Origin: Ctena decussata
Taxonomy: Eukaryota; Mollusca; Bivalvia; Lucinida; Lucinidae
Direction: 5' to 3'
Assembly: GCA_963989385.1 (NCBI GenBank)
Contig: OZ022511.1
Span: 23,988,503 to 24,052,502, forward strand
Length of the DNA: 64,000 nucleotides
A program made the translations under genes and the position numbers. Of this stretch, positions 49,732 through 61,458 are shown piece by piece. Under the pieces are notes generated by a model that saw only the letters and a program-made list of their open reading frames with translations, searched no databases and was not told the origin of the DNA. How positions within the stretch are numbered: the first letter of the stretch is position 1; each line of letters starts with the position of its first letter.

Positions 49732-50499
49732 GTCCAGAAGATGTTTACGTATCTGCTGAACAGCATATCCGGAAGCATACCCTATATGGTACACGCCAAC
49801 AGATGTCTGGGAAGAGCTATCAGATAGTTAGTAGCGAAAATATAAAATAAGACCTCTTATATTATTTGTTTATTTTGATTTTGTTATTCATCATTTTGTG
49901 GTTCTGTTGCAGTTACTTTTCGCTAGCATACCTGGTATTGTAAATGTAAATGTGCTCAGTGACTGTGTATAAGTAAATAGGAAAATTCTCAGGAACTGAC
50001 ATACTTCAATCCCAGATCCCATCCAAGACACCATAAAGGAAAAAGACTACATAAAATTAGTAAACATCAAAGACATCATCAGTGGCAGCCATGTGAACAG
50101 CCATTTCCCATGAACGTGGTCACCGGGATATAGCTAGCTTTAACATCACAAGCAATGTATCAAAACACACAATACATAAATTTAAAACAACCAAGCAACC
50201 GAGAAGAACCAAAACACAAGTGCTGCCTTGGGACGGCCAGTAATGAAATTACTGGGGTTAGGGAGGGGGTGGGGGTGGGGGTGGGGGAACAACCAAAACA
50301 GAAGTGCCGCCATGGTACATCATCCATAGTGCAGATTTGTTTTTATATTTGTCAGAGGATATATTTGGAGAAATTTAAAATTTCTGATTGGTTTACCCTC
50401 TTATTCTAGATCATCGCTTTTTAATCATTTTGACCCCTTCTCGATAGTAAGCAGTCTTTGAATCGACTGCTGTATTAAAATAAAGAAAGTATGCTTATT

Positions 50500-50571
50500 T
50501 CTGGTGTTCGTCACCAGATATATCAGGGTCACTGATGAGGCTTAAATAGCCGAAACTTCGAAGTGTGGCCC
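50500..50571 (+). ncRNA. Hammerhead-ribozyme-like motif (type I layout)
   Basis: Stem I 5' strand GGGTCA (50526-50531), core CTGATGA (50532-50538), stem II GGC...GCC (39-41/49-51), core GAAA (50552-50555), a short stem III around CTTCGAAG, and stem I 3' strand TGGCCC (50566-50571) pairing fully with GGGTCA (one G-U). Both invariant boxes are intact. The base at the expected cleavage position gives GTG rather than GTH, which would weaken or block cleavage. An upstream hairpin TCTGGTG/CACCAGA adjoins it. Confidence 0.6.
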
Positions 50572-52181
50572 ATGTTCCTTCTTTTTAATGTAGTCTCTGC
50601 TTTTGAAGGAACTATACTCCTTGCCAAAGGTTTAGTAGCATTCTTTTAAGGTGAAAATAGCAGAATTATTAGAAATCAAAATACTTCAGTTCTAACTTTC
50701 AGTATGAAAGTAAATGCATTCTTTCATCTGCATCAATGCATAAGCATTGTAAAAACACCAATTTAAATTGATTTGAATAAGCACTGCACAAAGAGAGCAC
50801 AGAAATAGAAGCTCCAAAATTTTACATTTTCGAAAGAAAATAATGCTTCGTTTTAATGATTAAAAATTCAGTAATTTCGTATTCGCCAAAAACATTTAGC
50901 CTTACAAAACATTAAATTGGTGTTAAAGAAAAGTCAGCCAAAGCGCATTACAACGATATTTTTTCTTCTTCCCAAAATGCGCTTGTTGGACATATACGAC
51001 TGTGCTCGCTTTGTGTAGTTGTTACTCAGATTCAAATCAAAGTTGCAAATTTTACGATGATAAATCATTGGTGTTGATGATAGAATACATTAAATTCCAC
51101 AGAAAGTTAGAATGCAATTGTTATTATCTCCAATAATCTTGTTATACTTGTTTTACGGTATGCTAAACTTTTGGCGAGGAGTATATTTAAGATTTTAATT
51201 GGGACCGCCGGGGGTGGGGGCGCGGAGGTTGTTTAACTGGTTTGCGGTCGCGACCAACCTTCGCATTGGTTCTGCCTTTGTTCATCAGACACTTAGTTGT
51301 TCCCTTCTTTTTTTTCTTTTGGTGTCGGGTGTCTTGTGCCATGTGAATCTGCTCTAGTAGTGGATTTTATTGTAATAATTCACTGTTTTGAGGTCAGTTA
51401 CAAAGCAAATCATGTCATGAGCGCGGAGCTTGGTCGGATAGAATAAACTCATTATATACTGAAAAGGCAGGCATACCCTTCGGCAGCTGCTTGGCTAAAT
51501 GTTTTGAAGAAAAATGCATTTGTATGTAATGAAATTAAATATCTTTTAACTGAGATGCGCAAGTGAGAAGAAGTATCTAAGAAAATGTACGAACAAGTTA
51601 AGCTCCATTCAGTTTGAATATCTACGACAACTAGATCCCTCAGGAGTCATGTATTTGGTGCGGACAAAGACTCGAATACGTATATCAAAATAAATCTCTC
51701 TTGCATGGAAAGTTTCAAATACCTCATCAACAACACGCCCACACTGCCAGGTGCAAAATCCCAGATAAAATATTTCACTTTTGGTGTCTTTTCCATGTTA
51801 GAAATAAATCGTTTGTCAATATATTAAGTAACCGGCTTTGCAGAGATTGGAAATTGATGACTTATGCTTGGGCGTATTTAGGTGTAAGTTCTCTTACGTT
51901 CGTGTGGCAACAATAAATCGAGGGTTTAGTGCAAGAAGGTCATAAGAGCTCTTAGATAATTGAGTTTCAATGTTGTACCTTTTCTGTTCTTTCTATATAA
52001 ACGTTACATTATCTGTTCCTTTTAAAGAATATTCGAAGGCACACAGGGTATTACCAGACCTTCCAACAAACATGTGCTTAAAAAACAAATGTATTGATAT
52101 ATGACAGAGTTACTCGCCCTTTTTGCATTTATATCCTATCTGTTTCAAAAATTTTATGAAACGCTAATTGCACATAGTTGT

Positions 52182-52323
52182 TAAGTGCTAAAAGGGTAGC
52201 TAAGGGTCTAAGCTACCTCCATGCGGACAGCGAATGCTCTGATCAGACTGGGCGGATGCCCAGGCTGATCGGAGTCTGCGCTGGGCGCACAACCACATTG
52301 TTGGTTTTGTCGTGTCGCGGCTC
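52182..52323. mobile_element. P1 palindromic MITE, right half only, at the duplication junction
   Basis: TAAGTGCTAAAAGGGTAGCT to TGTCGTGTCGCGGCTC. It is a half element because the duplication breakpoint cut it, not because of ordinary decay. Confidence 0.9.
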
Positions 52324-52338
52324 AATATGACAAGTATA

Positions 52339-53397
52339 CACTGAGCCACTTTAGTTCCGCACCACTTATAAAATGTAAGATTTCTCGGAAAAGAAATATG
52401 ATAACTTTAATGTGGAACTTTCAGCAAAACGCGCATTTATGTCTGCATAATCCATAGAAAATGTGTTGTGATCGAGCCAGAAACAAACCAGAAAACGGAT
52501 CCGAATGGGCAGTACCCGATAAATACAAACTCACACTGCATTATTTTGCATTGCATTCAGACCATACTGCACTATTATCAGTGTCGAATGTTTGCTATGT
52601 CATTGCTTAGAGCCGATTCATTTTTGGCGATACAGAAAACTGGAACATGTTTGTAAACTTTACCATGTTTTCTGCAGCCGACTAGTTTTGGTTGTCAAAT
52701 GCCAAAGGTTTGAAAACGTTCTTTTTATTCACACTTTTTTAAAAACTTTAGAAAATTTTAATGTTTCTGAGCAAACCAATTGTTAAACAACATCTTTTAT
52801 AATTTCATGGTAAACAACGATGTATCCGTCGTTAATCAGCAGACACACTCTTTTTGGACATATTAACGCTATCCCGTTGACGTAAGCGATGACGTCACTA
52901 CTCCTAAGGGTCTTGGATGTGCAAATGATAGAATAGTTAGTGTTCTGATATTTCTGTGCACACAAATGACTTGTAATAAAACGATTTGCAAAGAAAATCT
53001 TGTTTAGTTATTGTAACTGACGTTAACATGACGTCAAACCGAGCATTGCTTCAAAACGTTTCTTTGTATCTCAATTAAATCGCAGTAAAAGAGGGTTTGA
53101 TTTCAAAAAAAGTATTCGTTTTTTTTTGTGTTTTTCTATCAAAACGATCACTGGGGATAGTTCCTATTGCATAATGCATTTCAAAAGCGTAAACGCTTAT
53201 CTTGCACGTGCCGTTTGGTCAAAATGTGCTGGTGAAGAACTGAAAGGTTTCGCATGAGTGATTCTAAATTTCTTTTGCTGTCATCAAATAGATAAAATGC
53301 TAATGAATAACATTCCATAAAAAAATCTTTGATTATAGCAATTTTGGTGTAAAATGCGGGCTCCGGAAAAGTGGTGCGTAATTAAAGCGGCTCAGTG
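52339..53397. mobile_element. 1,059-bp TIR element, TA target duplication, present only in copy 2
   Basis: The left terminus CACTGAGCCACTTTAGTTCC and right terminus AATTAAAGCGGCTCAGTG are inverted over about 28 bp (GCACCACT inner end). Copy 1 has the empty site GACAAGTATATACCGG at 48,982, showing a TA duplication. No transposase frame; AT-rich interior. Confidence 0.9.
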
Positions 53398-54937
53398 TAT
53401 ACCGGATGATATCATATTAATAAACAATTAAATAAAACCTCTTTTAGATTAAAACGACAGAAAAATGTACAGTTGTTTCTATTATGACTACCTTACAAAA
53501 AGGCTATGGTAGTGCACTTCTAGTGTAATATCTGCAATACGACATAAAGAAGCAAATAACACAACGTGTAACCATCTTATCTGGGTCTGCAAGTTTGCCA
53601 TAGACATACAATTTCTCAACTACTCTTGATTAGTTGTTCATTAAAATTTAATAGAAGAATAGAATAGTGTTAAAGTGATAACATTTAATACCGAATATAA
53701 ACCATTGTTCAGTATTATTTTATCAGTTTAACAAACTTTTCAACCGCAATAGCTTATTTGCTTATCATAAACATGATGATGCTGTGTAAAAACATGCCAT
53801 TTATTTTATTTTATTTATTAATATAACTATCATTATTATTCCTTTTCTTTCACCTATTGTCTTGTATATAATATGCATTGTAGCATAACAACTACCAGAA
53901 AATATCAGTTTTTCGTTCAAAATTGAAAATGTCCAGAAAAAAATACGTATCTCCTGAACAGCATATCCGGAAGCATACCCTATATGGTGCACGCCAACAG
54001 ATATATGGGAAGAAATTAGTAGCGAAAATATAAAATAAGACCTTTTTTATTATTTGTTTATTTTGATTTTGTAAGATATCAAATATACTACATCATTTAA
54101 AAGCTGATTGTTCCAGTGTGGTTCTGTTGCAGTTCCTTTTCGCTGGCATGCCTGGTATTGTAACTGTAAATGTGATCAGTGACTGTGTATAAGTAAATAG
54201 GAAAATTCTCAGGAACTGACATACTTAAATCCCAGATCCCACCAAAGACACCATATAGGAAAAAGACTACATAAAATTAGTAAACATCAAAGACGTCATC
54301 AGTGGCAGCCATGTGAACAGCCATTTCCCATGAACGTGGTCACCGGGATATAGCTAGCTTTAACACCACAAGCTATATATCAAAACAGAGACAGCAACAC
54401 ACAACACATAAAACAACAAAGAAGACGAGCAACCTTCGCCCTTGGTTCTGCCTTTGTTCATCAGACACTTAGTTGGTCGGTTTGCGTGGAAGATTAGATT
54501 CCTGGCTCATAACGTAAGTGTATGTTTCCCTTCTTTTTTCTTTCGGTGTCGGGTGTCTTGTGCCCTTTGAATCAAAAACTCGAATACGATATATCAAAAT
54601 GAATCTCTCTTGCATGGAAAGTTTCAAATAATTCATCGGCAACACGCCCACACTGCAAAGATCAGTGGTGCAAAATCACAGATAAAATATTTCACCTTTG
54701 GTGTCTTTTCCATGTTAGAAATAAATCGTTTGTCAATATATTAAGTAACCGGCTTTGCAGAGATTGGAAATTGATGACTTATGCTTGGGCGTATTTAGGT
54801 GTTAGTTCTCATACGTTCGTGTGGTAACAATAAATCGAGGGTTTAGTGCAAGAAGGTCATAAGAGCATTTTCTATACCTCTTAGATAATTGAATTTCAAT
54901 GTTTTACATTTTCCGGTCTTTCTATACAAACGTACAT

Positions 54938-55173
54938 GAGCCACGACACGAGAAAACCAACAATGTGGTTGTGCGCCAAGCGCAGACTCAGATCAGCCTG
55001 GACATCCGCCCTGTCCGATCAGAGTCTTCGCTAAGTGCTTAAAGGGTAGCTAAGGATTTAAGCTAGCTCCATGCGGACAGCGAAGACTCTGATCAGACTG
55101 GGCGGATGCACAGGCTGATCTGAGTCTGTGCTGGGCGCACAACCACATTGTTGGTTTTGTCGTGTCGCGGCTC
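54938..55173. mobile_element. P1 palindromic MITE, copy 12, present only in duplication copy 2
   Basis: GAGCCACGACACGAGAAAAC to TTTGTCGTGTCGCGGCTC with ACAT on both sides. Copy 1 has the empty site (ACGTTACATTATCTG near 52,003). Confidence 0.92.
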
Positions 55174-55285
55174 ACATATCTCTTCCTTTTAAAGAATATT
55201 TGAAGACATACAGGCCTTCCAACAAACATGTGCTTAAAAAGAAAGAAATGTATTAATATATGACAGAGTTACTTGCCCTTTTTGC

Positions 55286-55400
55286 ATAATACAATACAAT
55301 CTTTATTACACCCAGCTTACATATACATGAATAACATGGGGAGCAATAATGAACAGTAAAAAAAAAATACTACACATTATGACGGTTTCCAGCAGGCACA
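55286..55400 (-). repeat. 3' tail fragment of a non-LTR retrotransposon
   Basis: On the minus strand it ends TAATAAAGATTGTATTGTAT, a typical tail of invertebrate non-LTR elements. It is absent from the matching place in duplication copy 1. Confidence 0.5.
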
Positions 55401-56092
55401 CAAACGTTAAATGCACTTATATCATATCTGTTTCAAGAATTTTATGAAACGCTGATTGCACATACGTTGTAAGTGCAGCATATATATCCTTTTTGTATAG
55501 ATGTGTCCATCTGATTCATGCAAATAGGCAGTAGATGTACTAAGTGCCATTTTGCTACATTACTGCTTCATAGAAAGGTTAAATCGAATAAATATTGGCT
55601 CCAAAGTGCACTTATAGCCTACTTGCACTAAACCCTCGAAATGCAGAGCATTGATGAAAACGCTCCTTATTGTTAATACCGCAGATGTTGTAATACAAAA
55701 TCTAGCTGTATTTTTATTTATTTTGATCCTGTATTAGAGCTATGAAATCTAGTCTGACAATCTTTTTCATTCTCAGAACTTTCATGTTAAACTACCCGTT
55801 TTGCTCTAGCACTCTTACTTTTTGGGAAACGCATGATCTAGTTACCACTGTGAATAAAGTTTAAAAGATCTCAGTTTTGACATTTTTCAGTTATGGACTT
55901 AGAATTTTATTTCTTCATGATTAATTCATTTGCATTTCCCTACTAGCGATAGGTCTTACTTTCTTTCAGTCTTGAAGGATTTTATTCATGCTTTGTACCC
56001 ATATCCCTTCCATGCCAGTGTCCCCCCCCCCCCTATTGTTGCTTTAGCCTCACTCACAATGTCGTACACTCATTGGGAGTCATCCAATAAAT

Positions 56093-56328
56093 GAGCCGCG
56101 ACGCGAGAAAACCAACAATGTGGTCGTGCGACCAGCGCAGACTCAGATCGGCCTTGGCATCTGTCCAGTCTGAGCAGAGTTTTCGCTAAGCACTTAAAGG
56201 GTAGCCAAGAGAGTAAGCTATTTTCATGCGGACAGCGAAGACTCTGATCAGACTGGGCGGATGCCCAGGCTGATCTGAGTCTGCGCTGGACGCTCGACCA
56301 CATTGTTGGTTTTATCGTGTCGCGGCTC
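56093..56328. mobile_element. P1 palindromic MITE, copy 13
   Basis: GAGCCGCGACGCGAGAAAAC to TTTATCGTGTCGCGGCTC, flanked on both sides by AAAT. Confidence 0.9.
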
Positions 56329-56440
56329 AAATATAGTGATGTTCGGATGTTAGGGATCGCGTTTTTGCCTCCTCAGACACACCCATAGGCATAGCTATAC
56401 TTGCACTTGAAACTCTAGTTTTTGACGGTTATCTAATCTG

Positions 56441-56445
<5 letters not shown>

Positions 56446-56472
<27 letters not shown>
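56446..56472. repeat. (CT)n microsatellite
   Basis: About 13 CT units followed by a T- and C-rich stretch to 56,630. Confidence 0.9.
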
Positions 56473-56477
<5 letters not shown>

Positions 56478-57114
56478 TTTTTCTCTCCGGTCTTTCCTTT
56501 AACTCTATGTTCTTCTCTTCTGTCCTGCTTTATGTTTTATTCAGTTTTTGATTTGCCTTTCGGTAATTATTTCTTCTTTTTCCTTCTTTTGTTTTCTCTT
56601 TCCTCAGTTTTACTTTTTGTTTTCTTTTAGATCCAAAATCATATTCTAGCTGTAAAAGACTTACAGAACTTGAAGGAACATGAATGCGTAGTCACGAGGC
56701 AAGGAATAAACATAGTCCAAAATGTACTTGAGACCGCTGTGCAATCAAACTCAATTCGACAGAGAATTGACAAACATATAGATTTAACAAACATTAGGTT
56801 ATTACCCAGACAAGGAAATGAGATCAATGTTTCATACGGAAGCTCTTGAAACTTCAATTCAAACAAAAGATTACTTTGGTGTTATAAGATATGCCGAAGT
56901 AAGGACCTGGGGATTTTGAGGTCTTTCTTTGTAAACAATTACTTACTGACATTGAAAACACGTTGACAGGTATGGTGTAATTAATAATATTTTAATGAAG
57001 TGCGTAATTTCTTATATTTACTGATATTAAAATTCCATCCAGTGACATCTTCTGCATAACGTTGTTACTAGCACTTAGTCAACTTGTATGACCCTAAAGC
57101 TACCGTAAGATTAT

Positions 57115-57298
57115 TACTGGGTATGAGCAAACTGTGCAGACCCAGATCAGACTGCTCCTAAAGGAGCAATCTGTTCAGAGTCTGCACTGTTTGCAATTCC
57201 ATCTGCATCTTTTGGTAGCATCACTGCACTGTTATACCAAACTGTTCCATTTTTAAGACTATAACAGTATTTTTTGGTGTCTCAGTTTTAGAACTTTT
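57115..57298. mobile_element. P3 MITE, copy h
   Basis: GGGTATGAGCAAACTGTGCA, the hairpin CTGCTCCTAAAGGAGCA, CTGCACTGTTTGCAATTCCA and the end GGTGTCTCAGTTTTAGAACT. Confidence 0.85.
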
Positions 57299-57793
57299 TT
57301 CCGGTACTTATAAGGCGCAGCAGTGAAAAGGATAAATTGCATTACCATTACTTTGCAGAAATTAGGCTACCATGTCAAGTAATTTATTTAGCATTTTTGT
57401 TTTATCTGAAAGTGCTTAAGTAAATGCTTTTTAGACACATCCTTGAGTCCGTATGAATTTTTATCAAGTATTCAGCGCATTTCGCAAGAAACCCCGTCTT
57501 AGCACCAGAATGTCTATTCTAACAGGTGTTGGTGGGAAAAAACTCAACGCGCCATTTCGAACAGCAGTTAAGATAAAATTTCCTTTTAAAAGGAAGGCTT
57601 GCCCAGCTAAGACAGTGAAATTTTCATGAGTTGTTCATTGAAGTGAACCCGATTGTTAGTGCACTTTCTGTTGCTAACTTTTATTTAGCAAAGTATTTAA
57701 TTTCTAACTTATTGAATGGTGGCATTATCCACGGGTGTAAGGTAAAAACAAGTGTAGAATTTATTTGAAAAACAAATAGAAAAAAATATTTAA

Positions 57794-57826
<33 letters not shown>

Positions 57827-57836
57827 CACACACACA
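57794..57836. repeat. (CA)n microsatellite followed by (CAA)n
   Basis: About 20 CA units with one extra A, then four CAA units. Confidence 0.92.
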
Positions 57837-58344
57837 ACAACAACAACAAAAAAGTTTTCCAACTTTTTGGCCGGCCGTTTTAGGCATGTCTCAAGGAAAA
57901 TAACTATATGGACCTATTTCAAATCTTTTCTTCACGGCTGTTGAGTCACATTTAGTCTTAATCAAAATTTTAGGAGAGGCTGTTTCAAACCCATGTCTAT
58001 GGAATCTTGGCACATCTGAACTTGGCATCAAAAGAAGACAATAAATTTATATTTACTGAAGTATATTTTTGGTTTAAGTGGCATCAGTGGCAGTGACTGG
58101 AACAAAATTTTGACACTCTGAGAAGAAAATGCATGCTGCTGTTGTTTGGGACAATAGCTCGCTTTACACCAGTTGGGAACAACAAAGCACGGAGCCCATT
58201 GTGTTTGTATTTCCATGAACTCCCGACAAATGAAATTTATCTCTTTTCAGTAAATGTGATAAGGGAAGAAAATCGTCAAAAGCGCTTGTTTCTAAATTTA
58301 AACAATAAATTTGAACTCTGCTATTTCAGATTTTACACTGATAC

Positions 58345-58495
58345 ACGGATCAGCCCACTCTGGCATAAGCGCGGTCTGATCAGTCTGGCCTCAGCATGAA
58401 AGATGAAGAATATATATATGCCGAAAAAGACTGATCAGATCCAACGAATGCATCGGCTCTGGACAGTGTGCCGGCTGCTCTGACTAGTCAGATTA
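58345..58495. repeat. Imperfect inverted repeat around GGTCTGATCAGTCTGGCC
   Basis: GGATCAGCCCACTCTGGCAT with GCGGTCTGATCAGTCTGG on the left, and AAAGACTGATCAGATCC with GACAGTGTGCCGGCTGCTCT on the right. Likely another MITE of the GATCAG-rich type. Confidence 0.45.
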
Positions 58496-58879
58496 TGCGA
58501 TGCCCTAAGACCTAGTTTTCGTGACGCCACTGCATGATTTTTGGAAAAGCTAATGCTTTGCGCTAGATAAGGCAAATCGGATATAGATAAAAAAAAATAG
58601 ACACAATCGGACGAGGTATTTGTTTGTTATGTCTGTGAAGAAAATAATGAAGAAATGCTGCTTAAACCTGAACGAACTTTCCGATCTCTTTGGCTTAATT
58701 GCTGCCCTAAAAAAGTTTAGAACGAATCGTTGCAGTACACACTCACTGTGTACACACTCTCCTGGTATTTTCCGACTAAGCGTGACGTATCGTTTCTTCC
58801 GAAAATAACTCGGTATCAGTAAACCACTTGAATACTGCGCTTGCGCAAGCCAAAAACCCTTTATTGATCGTGGTTAATT

Positions 58880-59190
58880 TATTTTTCTTTATTTGAAAGT
58901 AAAACATGGTTAGAAAAAAGGCCGAGGGTGCATCAGGTTGTGCCGAAAGGCTGTTGGTGGAAGTGCCCCAAGAAAGGGCCTGGGTGGTGCCAGTACATGT
59001 ACCAGTAGCTCTTCTTCCCCATCGCGTAAGGCAAACAAATGTGGTGTACTGTCCCCGACCCACCCCGGAATGGCAGCTATGTAATATCAGGGTTTCTGTC
59101 CCAATAAAGATAAAGAAAACACAAAGCCAAATCATGTTATTGAGATAGTGGGAGCTGAGAATAAATGCCAGGCAAATGGACAAGCTCTTC
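58880..59190. other. Relatively GC-rich stretch with open frames on both strands, unassigned
   Basis: The plus frame from MVRKKAEGASGCAERL and the overlapping minus frame (59,183 to 58,776) are both open. No splice sites or family motifs decide between them. It could be a single exon of an unknown gene or chance. Confidence 0.2.
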
Positions 59191-59199
59191 TATTACTGA

Positions 59200-60400
59200 G
59201 CCGGTGTAACGAAGTCAAGTGACCACCATAGAATAAAGACCCCCCCCCCCCGGTCATTATTCTTCAGAAAAAGTGACCCCTTCTCTAAAAATTGCTGACT
59301 CCCTATAAAAAGATAATGACCCCCTGATAAAATCTATAAAAAATTGACCCCCGGTCATTTTTCTTTAAAAAAAATAGTGACCCCCAACTCCTACCTCGGT
59401 CATAATATTAATACTCCCCATGAAGCAATGGTTATGTTGTGTCCGGTCTGTTATAACTCTCTTGTTTGATGATTAATTTTAAAATAACTTGGCATAAATG
59501 TCAAGACGATGTGTTGCGCGCAAGTCCTAGGTACCTAACTCGAAAGTCAAGATCACAGAGATCATTTTAAGATAATGGTGCCCTGCTATATGACTCTGGC
59601 AAACAGAATGTCGTGTCAGACCTGTAACTTTGTGGGTAGACTTTCAAATAACTGGAAACAAATGCCACATAAAGCCAATGTATCGCGTGCAAGATATAGG
59701 TCCCCACCTCAAAAATTAAAGTCAATGCCATAAATTAAATCAAATGACAATCATAGTTTGACTTATGGTGTTAATGTAATGGAAGATTTTAACATTAACA
59801 AGTAGACTTATGCACTATAGAGAGGTTTTGCTGTGATTCTGAAAAATTATCACGTCTGCACACTTACTCTCACTGCCTTTCTCAAAGGGGGTACATGGCA
59901 TTTTCAGTCTTCTAAATGTATTTTTTTATTTTTCTTATTTACTGAATTTATTTTGTTAAATATGCTTACAGGGAAGAAAATACTACAGCTGCTCATAGTA
60001 TGCAATAATTTGTAAATGAATAGTATGCTAGCCTTATTCTAAGATGCAGAGGTCTAATTACCCCACCCACTTTTCAGTTTTTTTAGCTGTATACTATCCC
60101 GCCCTTCCCTTTGCCTTAGCATGTCACTCGTATATAATATATATAGTAAAAATCCACGCATACATGCAAAGTGGGTTGCTGAGGCACGGGGTTTGGGGAA
60201 AAGTATGTCTATAACACTCTGCTTATTTTCAATGTCATTCAATTATGAAAACACCAAAAATCTAAGTCTGTCTGCTTGAAAATGAAAAAAAAATGTTATT
60301 TATAGGCAATTCAGAGCAACACCTTGTGAAAGGAAATTTTAAAGTACAGTATACCGAAAGTTAATTTTTGACCCCTTTATAAGCAGTTTCTTCACTTATC
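59200..60400. other. Intergenic, with GGTCATTATTCT-type motifs at the left
   Basis: 59,240-59,420 carries repeated CGGTCATTATTCT and GTGACCCC phrases, outlying copies of the motif that builds the palindrome to the right. The remainder is AT-rich and unremarkable. Confidence 0.5.
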
Positions 60401-60865
60401 GTCATTTAACTTCGCGTAGAGGTGTCATGATATTATGACAAAGGTAATTTTCTTTAAAGAAAATAATGGGCGGGGTTATTTTCCTGAAGAAAGTGACGGT
60501 GATCGTTATCCTAGGCGGTCAAAATTCTTCGTGAGGAGTCATTTAACTTCGCGTGGGAAGGGTGTGTATGTGTAAAGGGCGTGTGTGTGTGGGCGGGGAG
60601 GGGGTTGTCATAATGTTATGACCGGGTAGTTATAATATTATGACCGGGGGTCCGGAGTCGTTATTCTATTGGAAATTCAAAGAATAACGACCCTCGGTCA
60701 TTATTCTATAGAAAAAGTGACCCCGTTTCTTAAGTATACGGATTCACGTTAACCCCTTCGATGATAGCTATAAAATATTAAACCCCACCTAATCGACCTC
60801 TAACTGACTATGAATTACTGCCAGTTTTATTATTGGTAGTGGTACTGCTGATGTTGTTGGGAAGG

Positions 60866-60866
<1 letters not shown>

Positions 60867-60902
<36 letters not shown>
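60867..60902. repeat. (GT)n microsatellite inside the palindrome
   Basis: About 18 GT units, then CGGGGGGGGGG. The mirrored arm has a (C)n-(CA)n tract at 62,052-62,088. Confidence 0.92.
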
Positions 60903-60904
<2 letters not shown>

Positions 60905-61413
60905 GGGGGGGGGGTTAGGTGGGTGCATTATTGCATTATAATATTATATTGTTATGACCGCGGAGTAATAATATTATGACGGGGTTGGGGGTCACTATTC
61001 TTTGAAGAATAATGACCGGGGAGTCATTATTCTATGGGAAACCCATAGAATAATGACCTCCTATTTCTATAGGAAAATGACTCCGTTTCTAAAAGATAAT
61101 GACACCCGTTAACCCCTCGATGATAGCTATAAAATGATAATCCCCACCTAATCGAGAACTAACTGACTATGTTTTGTTTTATTATTAGTTATACTTGTTG
61201 ATGTTGTTGTTGCTACTGCAGCTGCTTCGGCTATCGCAGCAGTAGTAGTGCTACTCATTGAAATTTGACAAAATCTTCAACCCGGAAAAGGACCAGACAC
61301 ATGTCATTCGATTAGTTTGTAAATAGTATCTTTCTACACAAGGTATTTTTCTTTAGAAACTAACTAATAAACTAACGCACCCCCTCCAGCCCTCCAACCG
61401 ACCCGACCATCCT

Positions 61414-61415
<2 letters not shown>

Positions 61416-61457
<42 letters not shown>
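61416..61457. repeat. (CA)n microsatellite near the palindrome centre
   Basis: About 20 CA units followed by TCCTTCCCACGCAAAGTTAA. Confidence 0.92.

Positions 61458-61458
<1 letters not shown>

Larger units (their letters stand above)
48831..52188 (+). repeat. Tandem duplication, copy 1
   Basis: Co-linear with 52182-55476. Shared landmarks include TATACCGGATGATATCATAT, TGTCTTGTATATA, AGCATACCCTATATGGT, TGAACGTGGTCACCGGGATA, GTTCTGCCTTTGTTCATCAG and ATTGATGACTTATGCTTGGG. Copy 1 alone has a MITE at 49,517, a stretch at ~50,200-51,245 and one at ~51,345-51,665. No supported gene lies inside. Confidence 0.92.
52182..55476 (+). repeat. Tandem duplication, copy 2
   Basis: Begins with the second half of a P1 MITE and follows copy 1 directly. 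The junction, left end and right end all carry TAAGTGC. Copy 2 alone holds the 1,059-bp TIR element, a P1 MITE at 54,938 and a non-LTR tail near 55,290. Confidence 0.92.
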
